Shown in pieces: positions 13,351 to 25,888 of a stretch of DNA of 64,000 nt. Under the pieces are notes generated by a model, which ran no database searches, was not told where the DNA came from, and was given only the letters and a program-made list of their open reading frames with translations. The DNA comes from Nomia melanderi (Eukaryota > Arthropoda > Insecta > Hymenoptera > Halictidae), in the NCBI RefSeq assembly GCF_051020985.1, contig NC_135003.1, positions 6,379,501 to 6,443,500 on the forward strand. The letters are read 5' to 3'. Within the stretch, counting starts at the first letter, position 1, and every line of letters begins with the position of its first letter. Both the position numbers and the translations under genes were made by a program.

Positions 13351-13776
13351 TTAACCCCTTGTGCCCTGATTTCGTGATTATTTTAATTGTTTTTTAATCC
13401 ATTTAGATTACTGTCGTATGTATAGGTTATTGAACTAATTTGTCAGTGAATTATTAATCAGTATGCTATTATTATGGTTTTATATTATAATCTGTGCACT
13501 TACTAGTCTATTACTATTATTTGGTAATAATGAAATATTTGTAATTCTGTGGCATGATGCACATGGATTAATAATCTTTGTGTCTTTGTTGCATAACTTA
13601 AGATGCTAAGAATAATACATATATTAAATTTGTTTCATGATTTTTATAGTATAAACCTGTGTAATGATTTGGATTCTGTTATATTACATTTGGAAAAGTA
13701 TCTAAGTTTGTTTGGCTCGTGGCAGTGTTTTAATGAAAGTGGCACTTCAAAGTACTTCCAGGACATAAAGGGTTAA
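13351..13776 (+). mobile_element. TTAA-bounded, piggyBac-like non-autonomous element (426 bp)
   Basis: The left end TTAACCCCTTGTGCCCTG (13351-13368) matches the reverse complement of the right end (13759-13776) at 15 of 18 positions. Both ends carry TTAA, the piggyBac target site, followed by CCC as in piggyBac inverted repeats. The interior is AT-rich and non-coding, so it is a MITE that would need a transposase from elsewhere. It lies directly after the largest CpG domain. Confidence 0.7.
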
Positions 13777-14690
13777 AGGATCTCTCCACTTTACGGGGTT
13801 GGAACAAATTGGGCACTCCGGTACTCGTGTTTTGCGCGGCTTTTAGGTGAAGGAGGATTATATTGCGCGGAATGGAGTTTGCCATTATTCCATTAATTTT
13901 ACAGTCGATCATATCGTTGCATTGTGTGCGTTGATCGAGCGATTAACAGTCGGACAGATGAATATATACTGTTGCGTACGATAGCGAAGACGTGTGCGAC
14001 ATTCGATATGATTTAATCAGGATCATTACCGTTCCAAATGTACCTACATCATTAACAGACTCGTAATCTGTAATAACTCTGCGCAAAAATCGTATATGGG
14101 CGGATAATCCAATATGGTATAGGATTCCTTTTCAAAGAAGTACAAAGGAGATGGAAGTATAAAGCTACTGTAACAAAGATAGCAAATATTCTTCAACGAA
14201 AGGGGAAGATAGAAACAAGTAGTCATAACTTTAAAATTAAAAGTTCAAAATAAAACTGATGAGATGTTCATAGCTCTCCAAAAATCTTTTAAACAAATGA
14301 TCATTCGACGATTAACTTTATTCTCAATAATATCAAAAATTACATTATCCAAAGTAATATTGATACAGCATTCAACAATGTTGCTCAAAACATATTACAA
14401 TAATCGTCTCAAAAACCATAAAAATCATCACAACTTAACTACAGAAGCAATCTCGTCACATCTACAATCCCCCCGAAAGAATATTAAAGAAAACACCAGT
14501 CTCTAACATAAAAACTTTAATCAGCATCGAACCTACAAGTTACCAAAAAACTCATCCACAAACTCAACCCCAAAAACATTGATCAAAACGCGAGAAAAAC
14601 ACGTTCAAACACTGAAGCTCCAGCCTTCAGTGCACCAATTCTTAACCTAACAACAAAAAACTCCAAAAAATTTCACGAAAATCGAAGACG
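13777..14690. other. AT-rich DNA turning strongly A/C-rich; no gene
   Basis: Mixed to about 14220, then strongly A/C-biased on the + strand up to the island at 14700. In 14521-14580 I count 20 C and 3 G. The low-complexity composition gives short frames without coding features. Confidence 0.55.
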
Positions 14691-15300
14691 AACCAGTCTC
14701 CGCGTCAGCTGTCGTACGGGTGTTCCGCTTCAAACTCTCCCCTTCTAGCTCTCACTCCCGCTTTCCCTCCTTCTCGCCCGCATCCCTGACTCGCTGGCTT
14801 CGTCCTTGTCCCCAAGACTTCCCCTTCCACCCCCGACGCTAACCCCGTGTATACGTTGGACCGTTCCATTCTTCCCCGGGTGAATTAGAAGCGTAAACTA
14901 GGTCGTTACGTCCGCGAACGTCACCCCGTATTTTGGTTACTTGCTCCCGGATCTTTTCTTCCATCCCTCGAGGCGGGGATCAAAAAATTCCTGAGAACAC
15001 CGGACGCGGATATTCGGCTAGGGGTTTAGCTACCGGGGACTTCGCTTAACAATGGGAATCGTCGGTCAGCGAAAACCTGACTGCGGATTAGCCAGGGAGA
15101 TCTCTGTCGAGGGGGTGAGACTGCGAGCAAGGATTCAACCCTCGGCGGGAACGACGTGCGCGGTCTCCCCGGGATCGATGCAAATGTGGGCTACGGAAAA
15201 AGAGCTGCAAGGCTGGTATGTGTGTTGCTGGAACAGTGACGCTGGACACCGCTCGCCGGATTATTTTCGCTTTTTTCGCATGGGTGTTATCTCTTAGCTC
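14691..15300. other. CpG island containing source segments of a rearrangement
   Basis: CpG-rich DNA between an A/C-rich left flank and a G-biased right flank. Segment A (14920-14990) and segment B (15057-15133) lie here and are recopied at 15472-15619. Confidence 0.55.
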
Positions 15301-15619
15301 CTGAACTTGGAAGTATTACCAGTAACATGGAAGTGAATAACTTTAGATCTACAGTAATAATGAGAGTTCCTTAGTATGCCAGTTCTCTTATTTTTAGTTT
15401 GAAATATGAAAGAAGTTTGGAGTGGGTCATTCTGATTCATTTGATGGTTCTAGTGTTAAGTGTTAGACTATGTCACCCCGTATTTTGGTTACTATCTCCC
15501 GAATCTTTTCTTCCATCCTTCGAGGTGGGGATCAAAAAATTCTCCTTGATCGCGGTCTCATCCCCTCGACAGAGATCTCCCTGGCTAATCCGCAGTCAGG
15601 CTTTCGCTGACCGACGATT
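14920..15619 (+). repeat. Rearranged duplication: direct copy A' fused to inverted copy B'
   Basis: Segment A (14920-14990, 71 bp) recurs in direct orientation at 15472-15542 with about 5 mismatches. Segment B (15057-15133, 77 bp) recurs inverted at 15543-15619 with 4 mismatches. The copies abut with no intervening base, while A and B are separated by 66 bp. Similar divergence suggests one event, for example template switching with inversion. An orphan TTAA-element end (TTCTAGTGTTAA, 15448-15459) lies 12 bp before A'. Confidence 0.85.
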
Positions 15620-18480
15620 ATTTAGAAGCAAAAAACGAACACGACCACGATACATATTTATCATCTTTTAACAAGGAATTAAGAAAGCTAGCGTTGCTAT
15701 CCTCTATCCTCTTTCGAGGCACAGCAGTATCTAGCATACTCCAGTGGTGAGGTGGGCAGTCCTGAGCGCAACAACAGGGAAGAAAAAAATAATATTGTGT
15801 AATTATCGGGACGTGGTGGCCGCATTTCTTCCTTTTTCAGTAACCGTTCAAGATTTGACCTTTTCTTCTTCGCCGACGACAGAATCATTTATTACGGTAT
15901 TCATTTATTAAGACCACCTGGGACGCGTGGTGTAATTATGCGGCCCGGTCGGGTGAAACCAGTTCGACAGTGCGCCACAGCGATAACTAAAAGCCACAGC
16001 GCGGCTCGCACGGGACGCCGCGTTCCGAATTTTTCCGGGTTTTTTCGCCTCGCCCGACATCATGGCGCTCAGCTCGACCCCCTAGCGAACGTTGCTGCAG
16101 CAGTTAAGTTCCAGTGATGAATACTGATAATCCGTTTAACTGGGGAATCCGTTGGAGACAAATTTCTCGCAGAAAGTGAACGTAGACAAGCTGATTTTTC
16201 TTCGGTTGTACCCCTGCACGCTGCTGCTATTAACGAGTATAATTGGAAGGTATTGAGGCTAAATCTTGCAGGTTAATTAAGAACATGTATCTAGAAGAAT
16301 ATTCTGTCTTTTGTACGAAGTTGCAAGTCTTGAAATCTTCTATTAAGATTATAAGCAAGAGAAATCTATCTTTAATTTTATAGATTCGATGACCTCTAGA
16401 AGTCTCCAAATTTCTTGGGTCCACAGCTTTGTTAACCTCTTCCCATATTTCGTTTATGACTAGACTACTAACTAATTTTACTATTAATAATTTGCAATAA
16501 ATGTGTAAAAACGCTTCATTTATTGTAATTGCATATTAACTTTGTAGGTGAAATATAGAAATTAGCAAAGTAGTCGTCCGCTGCGATCCACGTGCAGTGT
16601 TGAACATTGATTTTGTTAAAATGGATATTTTTATCGCGAGTCTTTAAAGTTAATTGACCTCTTAAACTTATGTTTTTCCACTTAAGACATTAACCCTTAA
16701 ATTATTATTCCTAGTGTACCAGTTTCTTAAGAATGACTCCAGCAACACTGCCAACGTAAAACTGTGCCATTTTTCTCATCGTTAACACTCGGAAACGTTA
16801 AAATAGTAAAAATTGCAGGCCAGTTGGTGAGTCTCAAATCTCTCAGTGAGGAGAAATTCGAAGCATCGCAGGATGCCATGTACAGTGCATAATCTTCCGT
16901 AAAAGCAGTTCTCGCGGCGTTCGGAACGGCTCTGGTTACGTGGTGCCGGGCTTTGTGCAGCGTTCTCCGAACGTTCACGGCCCGGTCACGCCTAGGAGCA
17001 TTGAATAATGCCCGAACGAACCGTGACTATGCCGTGACTGAATCGCTAATGTAATTCAAGCCCCGGGCGACCGTTGTACTTTCGATTTTCGCAGTAGATA
17101 ACTTTATCCATTATCTATGAGCATCGTAAGCTCGGCTGAACCGTGAAAGCTCTAATCACGATGACTCTATAATCGACGGTAATTCTATAGCGGATAACAA
17201 TGCTTTACAGATAGTTGCTAAAAAAAAAGAAAGATAGGTAGAACAAATTTTCCTTTCATAATATCACGCTGCGTCGAATAAAGTTGATTCTTTATTTGGC
17301 TCTAGCCTGACTAACATACCCCCTTTGTACTCGAATTTTTAATTTTATTAGTACAATCTAATTCTAGCCATTTTAAATGCCAGATGAAATGGTCAACTGT
17401 ATCTAATTGATCAAAATTTTGTAATATATAATAATATGTATTAATATTTATATTTAAATTTATATTATAGTTATAATTATATGTTTATGTTATATTACAT
17501 AAATTTTCTTATACCTATACTTGCTTCTGACGTGCAGAAAATTTACCTCGCGTACGAGACTTTAAAATTACCCGTTACTATTTTTACCAATATGTTTATT
17601 AGCATACTCTAACTTCTCCCTGAATTTCGCTCTTATCGTTCCGCATTACTATTCAAACTTGCTCCTGGTCGTTCCGAAGCCTTTTATCGTCCGTCGACAA
17701 TAGTAATAACGATCGTATCGGGTGGCCACCTTGACAAATGATCATTAGTCACCGGTCTCTATTTTCTGCCGCATTGAGTATCACCTGAACAGATGACTGC
17801 GCAGAGTAGAATCGAGACGATGACAGCATCCAAGCAATTCCCTTCGTTGCCCACGACGAATGCTTGAAAAACAATACGATCGAGCCTCGATACGTCGAAT
17901 CACAAGGGGAGATGTAAGATCAAATCGTAGAGGTTTTGTCTTAATCGAGTTTTCGAGTAAAAAAGATAACAAACGAAAATTTTATTTATAGAAGTTTTAT
18001 AAATTAATTAGTTTTAAATTAATTCCACTAACAGAAGTATTTTAACTTAATTAAAATTAATCTTAAATTAATTCGATTAATTGAAGTTTTTTAAAGGTTT
18101 TGACTTGTATCTAAATGTGAATTTTATTTTGTAGAGATTGGCGTCGTTTTGAATTTAAGCTAAACAGGTAGAATAGGTATACTGTTGTGGCAAATAATTC
18201 GAATTATAGAACTATTGTATTTCGAGTTATACAGGTTTTTACAGTGCAGCAAAAAGAAAGAAAGAAATTTTTCGAGTTACAAAGTTATCGAGGTTCGACT
18301 GTGTTAAACCTCCTTAACTTCTTTAAATCCAGAAATGCAGTTCAGTTTCTCTGTAAAATGAACAGCTTTCGTTACTACGAATCCAATGGCAACGATTTTA
18401 TCTTCATAATCAAACGACATGAAGGCTGACACTTGATTTGAAGCTCGCGAGTGACACTGTTTACCGAGAAAATTCGACAG
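15620..18480. other. Mixed DNA with small GC patches; no gene
   Basis: A GC-rich patch lies at 15900-16110. TTAACCCTTAAA at 16689 looks like the left end of a TTAA element, but I find no partner. The 17340-17520 stretch is very AT-rich. Near 17985-18095 a ~49 bp AT-rich unit (TTAAATTAATT with GAAGTNTTTTAA) repeats about three times. No coding evidence. Confidence 0.45.
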
Positions 18481-19820
18481 TTAAGTGGTTAAAGTGGGAA
18501 TGGAACCTGTTCGTGACTCATCGGCGACAAGAGCCGAGAGCAATCATGCACTCGCGGCTTCCATCCGCGCTCCGCCCCCTCCCCCCGGCCACTGGATTAA
18601 AATGCGTCACGCGAATCGCCGACGCTCGCTCCTTCCCGATTGTTTCCGGAACGGTTTATAATTTATTGACCGAGACGGCGATCTTCTAATACGAGCGCTT
18701 CGGCTTGCCATGCGAATCGCGCACGCGAACAACTTCTGTTCCGATCGTACGATAGAAACGTAATACAAAAGACCTTGCTGATCCTTACATGATGTGAACG
18801 ATGTTATGATGATTCGTGTTGCAATGGATGAGAAAATGATTTGAGCAGATAGTAGAATGTTTTTGGACACAAATGTTTGGATGCTTTAAATAATCTGTTA
18901 GTAACTCAATTTATAAAACAACCCGTAGAAAAACTTCTAAATCCATCTCACACTTCAAATCTCAAAAATAGTAGTATCTATAATTCCCAGCAAGCTTTAA
19001 ATCTTTACTGTACGTAAAGATTAACACGTAACCTTCAAAAACAAGTTAAGTTCCAATGCATTAATATATCTACCGACAATATTCAGTAAATAATGCTTCT
19101 AAAACGTACTAACCAAGACCTTACCAAGACTAATAACATCTTATTACGATAAATCGCATTAAACACGTCTTCCAGCGACACAGCTTTTGAATCGTCCTGT
19201 AGAACAATAGCTAAATATCTCATGTCCATAATTTCTATTAAGAATCGCCAGTTTTCTCGGCACAAGAGATGATCGTCTAGTTAACCACGTTCTAAGTTTC
19301 TCTATTTAGTGGACGGATGTCGTCGCGGCGGCGGCACCGCGTTTGAATCGTCCGGCGCGCGCTTTATTACGGTCACAACAGGTCCGCTGAGTCGCATCAC
19401 AGCCCCAGCGCATTTAACGTTTATTGCCAGAAACCGTGACTGTGGTCAGTGAACGTTCGCGGCGCTTCCGCGAGATGATTCACTCGCGGCTCGCATGCGC
19501 CGGCTTCGTTCCTGCAGCCAACGAGTATACAGGATGCGTCAGAATAATATGTACAAATAATATCAAGATCCCCTTGTGAAAATATAAAAGAAGAATATAA
19601 AATATAGTTTGTTTATTTGAGCCTTCGTTTTCGGGAAAATCAAGTTCGAAAATTGCTTGGTTTTATGCAGGGTTGTAGCGAGATTATAAGATTAAATAAC
19701 ATATGTTTGTTGAAATGCAGTAGTGTTTTTTTTAATCTAGTAACTCATGAAGAACAAACTTTTGAACAGAAGAAATTTGGAAATTTTGATGCTTGGAAAT
19801 TTGCATATTTGAATGTGTGG
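18481..19820. other. Two CpG islands with skewed flanks; no gene
   Basis: CpG-rich at 18490-18740 and 19310-19530. After the first island the + strand is G/T-rich (18750-18890), then A/C-rich (18900-19290) before the second. TACAGGATGCGTCAG at 19526 resembles an orphan end of the ACAGGGTGT element family. Confidence 0.5.
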
Positions 19821-19823
19821 AAA

Positions 19824-19983
19824 TTTGTAAGTTTGTAAGTTTGTAAGTTTATAAGTTTGTAAGTTTGTAGGTTTGTAGGTTTGTAGGTTTGTAAGTTTGT
19901 GAGTTTGTAAGTTTGTAAGTTTGTAAGTTTGTAAGTTTGTAAGTTTGTAAGTTTGTAAGTTTGTAAGTTTGTAAGTTTGTAAG
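19824..19983 (+). repeat. Perfect-period 8-mer tandem array (TTTGTAAG)x20
   Basis: Exactly 20 contiguous units of 8 bp with no indel. Most are TTTGTAAG; variants are TTTATAAG once, TTTGTAGG three times in a row and TTTGTGAG once. The run of three identical variants indicates local unit duplication. Total length is 160 bp. The array lies in the G/T-rich flank downstream of the 19310 island and has the same strand bias. Confidence 0.95.
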
Positions 19984-21140
19984 TTTGAAGTTTTAGAAAT
20001 GTAGAAATTTTACAAAATGAAGAGATCGTATTTCATATTTTTTCATAAGGAATTAAAACTTTCAGACTACGTTCATCATATAATGAAACTGTGTTAAATT
20101 AATTGTATCTAGATTTATAACCAAATTTTTCGCAAAAATTGATTAGTTTCTAAAATGGGTCTGGACCTATAAAAGTTTATGAACCACTATTGAATACCAT
20201 ACACACACACACCGCCGTTAAAGTCGATGGAACGCCTCCGGGCACCGCTTCAAAATTTGTCCACACCAGGCATCGACTGTTCCGTAAGTCAATTATCGAC
20301 TTGAAAAATTCGTTATACCCCTTTCTGCTTTTTTCCTCTTTTGTTGCATGTTTTTTCTACGAGAAGGTTTGAAATTCTTCTCGCGGAAAGCACACACGCG
20401 CGCGGAATAACTAAATTTTCCACGAGTTTTACTCTCCACGATGGCACAAAGTTGCTACTGTTGTTTCTTCGTGGACTGTACTCAAAGTAAATTAACCCTT
20501 CCACTGCTACCCTCGGGCGAATTTTAATGTGACACGCGCGTCACGGACAGAGGACGCTCGGTTGAGAAACTTTTCGTCAGTGTTCTTCGAAAGATATTCG
20601 AAAAGAAGATGTTGAACGTTCTCTCCCTCGTTTTGTCAAATCAATTTGTCCCTCAGTATAGAATCGACAAGTACAACAAAATAAAATTCTACCCAAACTT
20701 CTATTTCATCTTATGAAGAACCTTCTGAATATCTTCAGAAACTAAAACTTGAAGTTATAATGACATCGTGAATCTTCACACAAATATAAATTTGAGTTAT
20801 TTTTTTGCAACTTCAATCAAATATTCATCTACTATTCTAAACTTCCTCCAATGTTTTAAATGAGGCGAACATCTCTTTCTATGCAACTAATTTACAATTA
20901 TTTCAAATACCACAACATTAAATCTCCGATTAATTTACTATAAAAGGTACCTATAACTTCTACATATACTAATTCAATCATACAATCACACTAAATACAC
21001 TAAAAATTAACCAACAACTAATCTACCCATCATACCACAACATAAAATTAATCAATTCAAAACAATTGCAAAATCAATGCACCGTATCAAATTTCCAAGC
21101 ATCAAATACCCAACAACTTCACAGAAATCCTCGATTCAGT
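19984..21140. other. Small CpG patch then long A/C-rich flank; no gene
   Basis: A weak CpG patch spans 20210-20560, with a short CA run at 20200. TTAACCCTTCCACTG at 20494 resembles an unpaired TTAA-element end. From 20640 to 21130 the + strand is strikingly A/C-rich; 21001-21060 has 15 C and no G. Confidence 0.55.
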
Positions 21141-21500
21141 ACACGATCGAACATTTCCTTGTAGCGGGAACACTCTGTACAAGGGTCCGCGTGTCTGCGT
21201 ACATGCTGCCCCCACCTTGGCCAATTTGTTTTACGAACTGCCGGCGATATGTAATTTAATCGAATTTATCGCGTCGACCGCCGCGAGTTACAGACGCGAT
21301 ACACCCGGCGAAATAATGCTCCCTGTAACGCACGCGATCTTGCTTGTCCCATACGTACCGGAAACTGGTACCGGGAAACCAGTACCCCCCTGTTCCTCTC
21401 CCCTCCAATAAATTCTCCATCCTCCAGCGAGCCCGTAACTCGCGTCCGCGTTTTTCTAATCCCGACAACGAGCGAACTAAACGACGGGGGTTGGGCGGAG
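21141..21500. other. CpG island upstream of a TATA promoter candidate
   Basis: CpG-rich DNA leads into the TATA box at 21503. Frames here overlap on both strands and are probably composition artefacts. The island lies where the + strand switches from A/C-rich to G/T-rich. Confidence 0.55.
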
Positions 21501-21502
21501 GA

Positions 21503-21618
21503 TATAAAAGGGAGGATGTTTTCGCGCGTGCAATCGGAATTATAGAGCCGTTAGGTGAACTGCGAAACGCGCTCAGCGTCAGTCCGATACCGGTCCCATG
21601 TTATTGAATATCTATCGT
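21503..21618 (+). promoter_or_regulatory. TATA promoter with candidate first exon and 5' splice site
   Basis: TATAAAAG at 21503-21510 sits in GC-rich DNA. A start site about 30 bp downstream (near 21532) would give a 66 nt leader to the ATG at 21598. Seven codons later the sequence reads CGT|GTAAGTG with the donor GT at 21619-21620, a near-perfect 5' splice site. A first exon with a leader and a few codons is common in insect secreted and cuticular protein genes, but no second exon was identified, so gene identity is open. It might also be a non-coding transcript. Confidence 0.4.
21598..21618 (+). CDS. Candidate first coding exon (7 codons, partial gene)
   Basis: Begins at the first ATG downstream of the TATAAAAG box at 21503 and encodes MLLNIYR before a consensus GTAAGTG donor, giving a phase-0 intron. 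The peptide is too short for family assignment. Translation without splicing would stop after a few more codons. I chose this start only because the promoter, ATG and donor are correctly ordered and spaced. Confidence 0.2.
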
Positions 21619-21619
21619 G

Positions 21620-22850
21620 TAAGTGAAATCCGAGTGAAATACAACGTTTTCCGTTTCTATAGTTCGAGTGGTTCGAAAATGGATGCTGATCGGCGCGTAG
21701 ATTTTGTATTGAGAAACGTAATCGATGCAGTTGGCGGGAATCGTGATTGAAAGTATCAATGTAATCACTGGTTGAATACTTCTTTTGGGGATGTTTTGTT
21801 TGTTGGATGTTGGTGAGTGTTTAGGGGATCTTATAGGGAAATTGAAGTAAACGTAATTAGTTTTTTCTATTTTTTGTTGGGGTTTTTAATTGTAGTTTCA
21901 GATATTATAGTTTTTAAGATGATATTTTACTTTTTAAAGTGATGTTGTAATTTTGAAAGCGATGCTACAGTTTTCAAGGTAATAATATAGTTTTCAAGAC
22001 GATACTGCAGGTTTCAAGGCAGTACTATAGGTCTTAAAACAATATTGAATATCTATACTTCTCAAGGCCATATTGTAGGTCCAAAAACGATATTGTAGGT
22101 CCCAAAGTAATATCACATTTCTCAAGGTGACACTGTAAGTTCCAAAGCAATATTCTATGTCTGAAAGCAATACCATAACTTTCTCTTCCACTCAGTAATA
22201 ATTTTTATAATTTTCTATTCCTCAATTTGGATTCAACAGTAGCAATACTCGAAAGAAAAAAACCAAATCACTTTACCGCACGATAAATAAACAATATACG
22301 AACACAGGCACGCGATAATACAGACCCCATTGTGCTATCTCAGGAAACCGGCTTTTTATTCGATGAACCATGACACGGTAGCATATCTGCTTATCTGCAT
22401 CATGGTCCGAGAATTTTATTGGTGCCAGCTGTCTTCCGTTGGAACCCCGAGGAGCCACGTCCCCGTTTCGTATACTCGTATACACGTGCGATATTAACAC
22501 GGCTCAAAAACACTTGGCTGTGACCGCGTTAATCTTCGCCACGCGATTTAAACGAGACGCGAGCAGAAAAGGAGCGGGGCAAAGAAGAAGGGGGGACGCA
22601 GAGAGAACGAGTCCTGTTTGCAGCCTTCCAACGTGTCATTAAACGGAGCGATTTATCATAATTTATATCGCGCTCACCGGGCTTAACGCGACGGTCATCC
22701 GATTATGTTATTACAGGCGTGGGTGCCGTTTTGATATACGTCTTCCCTGCGGTCTTCTGACTCCTAAAATATGCACGCGGAGTGCGCGACGCCCTTGATG
22801 TCCCCTCGTGAACCGGGTCTACCCTTGCGACACAAAAATTTGTACGTACA
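21620..22850. other. G/T-rich flank, minisatellite, then CpG island
   Basis: The start is strongly G/T-rich; 21781-21840 has 22 G and 2 C. The 20-mer array (21902-22189) follows, then A/C-biased DNA and a CpG-rich island at 22400-22850. If the 21503 promoter is real, all of this is its first intron. TACAAGGTGTCCG at 22847 resembles an orphan ACAGGGTGT-family end. Confidence 0.5.
21902..22189 (+). repeat. Degenerate 20 bp minisatellite, 14 units
   Basis: The consensus is roughly ATAYTRYAGKTYYYAARRYR. Units 1-7 run in exact 20 bp register from 21902 to 22041, unit 8 is 28 bp (22042-22069), and units 9-14 resume the 20 bp register to 22189. Units have diverged considerably but length is conserved. 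It lies where G/T-rich DNA passes to A/C-rich DNA. Confidence 0.85.
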
Positions 22851-25080
22851 AGGTGTCCGTGAATTACAAGATTATACGAAACGCGTATAATTCCCCTTAT
22901 ATAGATACTTATCGAAGGATCTTTTGTCGTTTACCGGAGCTCTGAGGTCCTTGAGCACTTCAGCTTCTTGAACCCTAAGTTTTGAGAATTTCACACCTGG
23001 ACTTGATAGTTTAGATCAGTTTAGGACTATCAAGAATTTGATTGTTCCATTGGTTGACCTGTTAGAAACTTTGTTCCGCGAAGACCTTGACGCTAGGAAC
23101 CCATTATTATCAGAGGCCGTGGGTTTTACACTATTGAGAATTTTGTAAACTTAAAAATTGTTACTTTTCGGTATTCAATATTTGAACTCAACGGTTTGGA
23201 CCAATCTGGAACTAACTAGATACTGATTCTTCTCTTGGCTTGTCTGCTATAGGCTTCGTTCTTAGAACACTTTAACTTTAGAATATTGTCTATGTTATCC
23301 TTACCTGTATTAACTAATATTATTATTTCACTATCTCTATGTCATATAGATTATATAATAATGAAGAATAATATACTGAATAAAAAATATGCCACAGTAG
23401 TATCAACATAATAAAGCCAAAACACTACAAACACGCAAAATCAACAGTAATTTGAACGAGTCCAAATCGATCCTTTAATCGAATCTATTTATACCGCACC
23501 AGTTTATCCCATGCTAATTCCTTCGATCCCATAATTTCAATTTAAACAAACACCAAATCCCACAGCTAATTTTAGATCGAATTGCACGAAAGTGGGGCAA
23601 GCTTCTGGTGAAAGATTCGTGTTTTAACATCACTGAAAAAAAAATTCGCGTGTTTCAGGACTTACGATCGCGAAGCTCCAGCGTGAAATGTTTATCACTG
23701 CAAATGAGATTAACATAATGAATACGGGTGTCCAAAGCGTGAAAAACCCACGTTTCGCACGAGAGATCACTCGCGGCGTCCATTTTGCTGGCGATAACGC
23801 GCGTTAAAAATCGTATTTGCGCGCGACGCTTACGCTCCGGCATAATTTTTTTCGGCTTGGTCGCCGCCATTACGCGTAATTTACCTAAGTACGGCTAAAC
23901 ACTTTCCCCTGCCTGCCATATCGTTGCATTCATGAACATAATAACGGTGAATATCAATTTTCAGGATAATTTTCGTTGCGTTAACTTTCGAATGTATTTT
24001 TAATTCACTATTTTAATTCACTAGGAAACTGAAACCATCTTAATTCACTAAAAAATATTCTATAGCAAAAAGAACACTGTACTCTCGAAAACTGAATTAA
24101 TTTCTATCTAGACACATTACTACTTAAGATTAAGTATATTTTCAGTTTTTCTTATTGTCAAGTTTTACTCTTTTCATTACTTCGATTATTTTTATTTTTC
24201 ATTTCTTTATACTTCGAAAATTTTATGTAATGACCTGATTACAATTCTTATAACATCTTCCTGTAACTTGTTTGATTCACCCTAACAAAATGGAGAAATA
24301 ATAAGGTACGATTGTCTTTCGTTAACTGGGGTTTGCAAACTTGTTCACCGATGAAGATACAGAACGCAGAATTGCTCCAAGGAGAGTGGAATGAAATGAA
24401 AGCAAACGTTCCCAGGAAACGATGTGTGTCACGAACTATTTGTCAGCGCTTGAAGCGTTAAAATCGCGTAGGTGAATTCGGATAGTATGTTAAAGTGAAT
24501 GAAGAACCGTATTTGGCGGATCGTTTGAATCATTTCGCGAGCACACGTGTTACTTACGACACGCTTTATTGACTTTTAATTATACTAGCGATTGATGCGT
24601 TTAATTATAACGAATAGCAAAATAATACAAGTACCATTTCCAGTTTGATAGTTACATGCTCAATTGAATATTGATCAAATATCACGCATTTTTCCCTCCG
24701 TTCGTTGAATATCTTTTTCACGTTGGTACCAGTGTAATTACGTTAAACGGTAACATGATTTGAAAAACAGGTGCCGAATGATTGTATTTTTTTTAAATTG
24801 TAGCGAATGTTGCCGAACGAAATGGTTTTATTAGAATACCAGCTTTCTAAGTTTGTTATTGACTTGAAAGATAGAACCGTTATTAATATCTAGTAACAGT
24901 GAATATTAAATACGTAAAAATATAATGGATTGCTTATTATTGTGTTTAATATATTCTATGATTCTATCGTAATCTGTACAATACACAGTAATATAAAGAA
25001 TAATAGATTCACTAAACAAATCACAATATTGAAATAAATTAATCAGATTTCTTAATATTCCTATTGCAATCACCTATACT
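22851..25080. other. AT-rich and mixed DNA; no gene
   Basis: G/T-biased at 22900-23150, A/C-rich at 23380-23580, a moderate CpG patch at 23640-23880, then AT-rich to 25080 with a slightly richer stretch at 24330-24580. No array, inverted repeat or coding signal seen. Confidence 0.45.
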
Positions 25081-25865
25081 AATTTCTTTTTTAATTTAAC
25101 CCTGAACAAAGGGGTTACCTACCTCTACACAGCCTGTAACAATCACTTACTTGTTTCCTAATTTTATTATACTCTCCTCAGACTTAAAACCGTCATTAAC
25201 AAAATAAAAACCAAAGTTAAATCCAAAGACATTATACAAACAAACAGCTGCTCTGAAAATGAAAACCCAGTTCAATGAAAAAAGACCCAAAGAACCCAGC
25301 AGATTAAACGATAATTAATTTCCTCAGAATTGCGCCCGAATTGATTAGCAAAATACCATACGGAGAATATGCAAAAACGATGGATAAAAACTATATACCT
25401 CTTCCCATGTGATAGCAAGAGGGTTAAGCTGCAATCGAACGAGCAGCTTTTAAACTCAGTGTTACGTAATCTCATTCCAGAAAGTGGTTCCAGGCCGGGC
25501 GGCGCGGCGCGGCGTATCCGCGCGAGTGTTTATAACGCCGCGAATTTCAGCTCGCGGCGTTAATCGATTTTAACATAACCATGGGCCGCCCACGCGGCGC
25601 GCCTGGAACGGCACGTACCGCGAGCGAGACGCCCACGCCTCTATAATTGTCGGAAGTTTAATGCTGACGCACGAAATTCGTTCTATCGAACGAAATCCTC
25701 CGCCGATCCTGGCCGCGTTTGCGTAGATGGGCATACATATACACATCCGATGACAGAGGTCGGGATTCAATGGCGTCTCGCGGTGACTAAGCCACTTCCG
25801 GAACGCTGACGAGAGGAACCGTCTCGTTAATGACGCGCGAGTGTCATCCTGATCTTCGGCTTTCG
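25081..25865. other. A/C-rich flank and CpG island; no gene
   Basis: A/C-rich at 25081-25280, then strongly CpG-rich at 25480-25860, including a run of GGCGCGGCGCGGCG near 25500. TTAACCCT near 25097 and AGGGTTAA near 25428 face each other, but the sequences next to them do not match, so I do not call an element. Confidence 0.5.
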
Positions 25866-25888
25866 TTAAGTTGAGGGATGAAGGGATG

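Noticed and set aside
25097..25435. Facing TTAACCCT and AGGGTTAA as a TTAA element
   Set aside because: The match ends after TTAACCCT; the adjacent bases do not pair.
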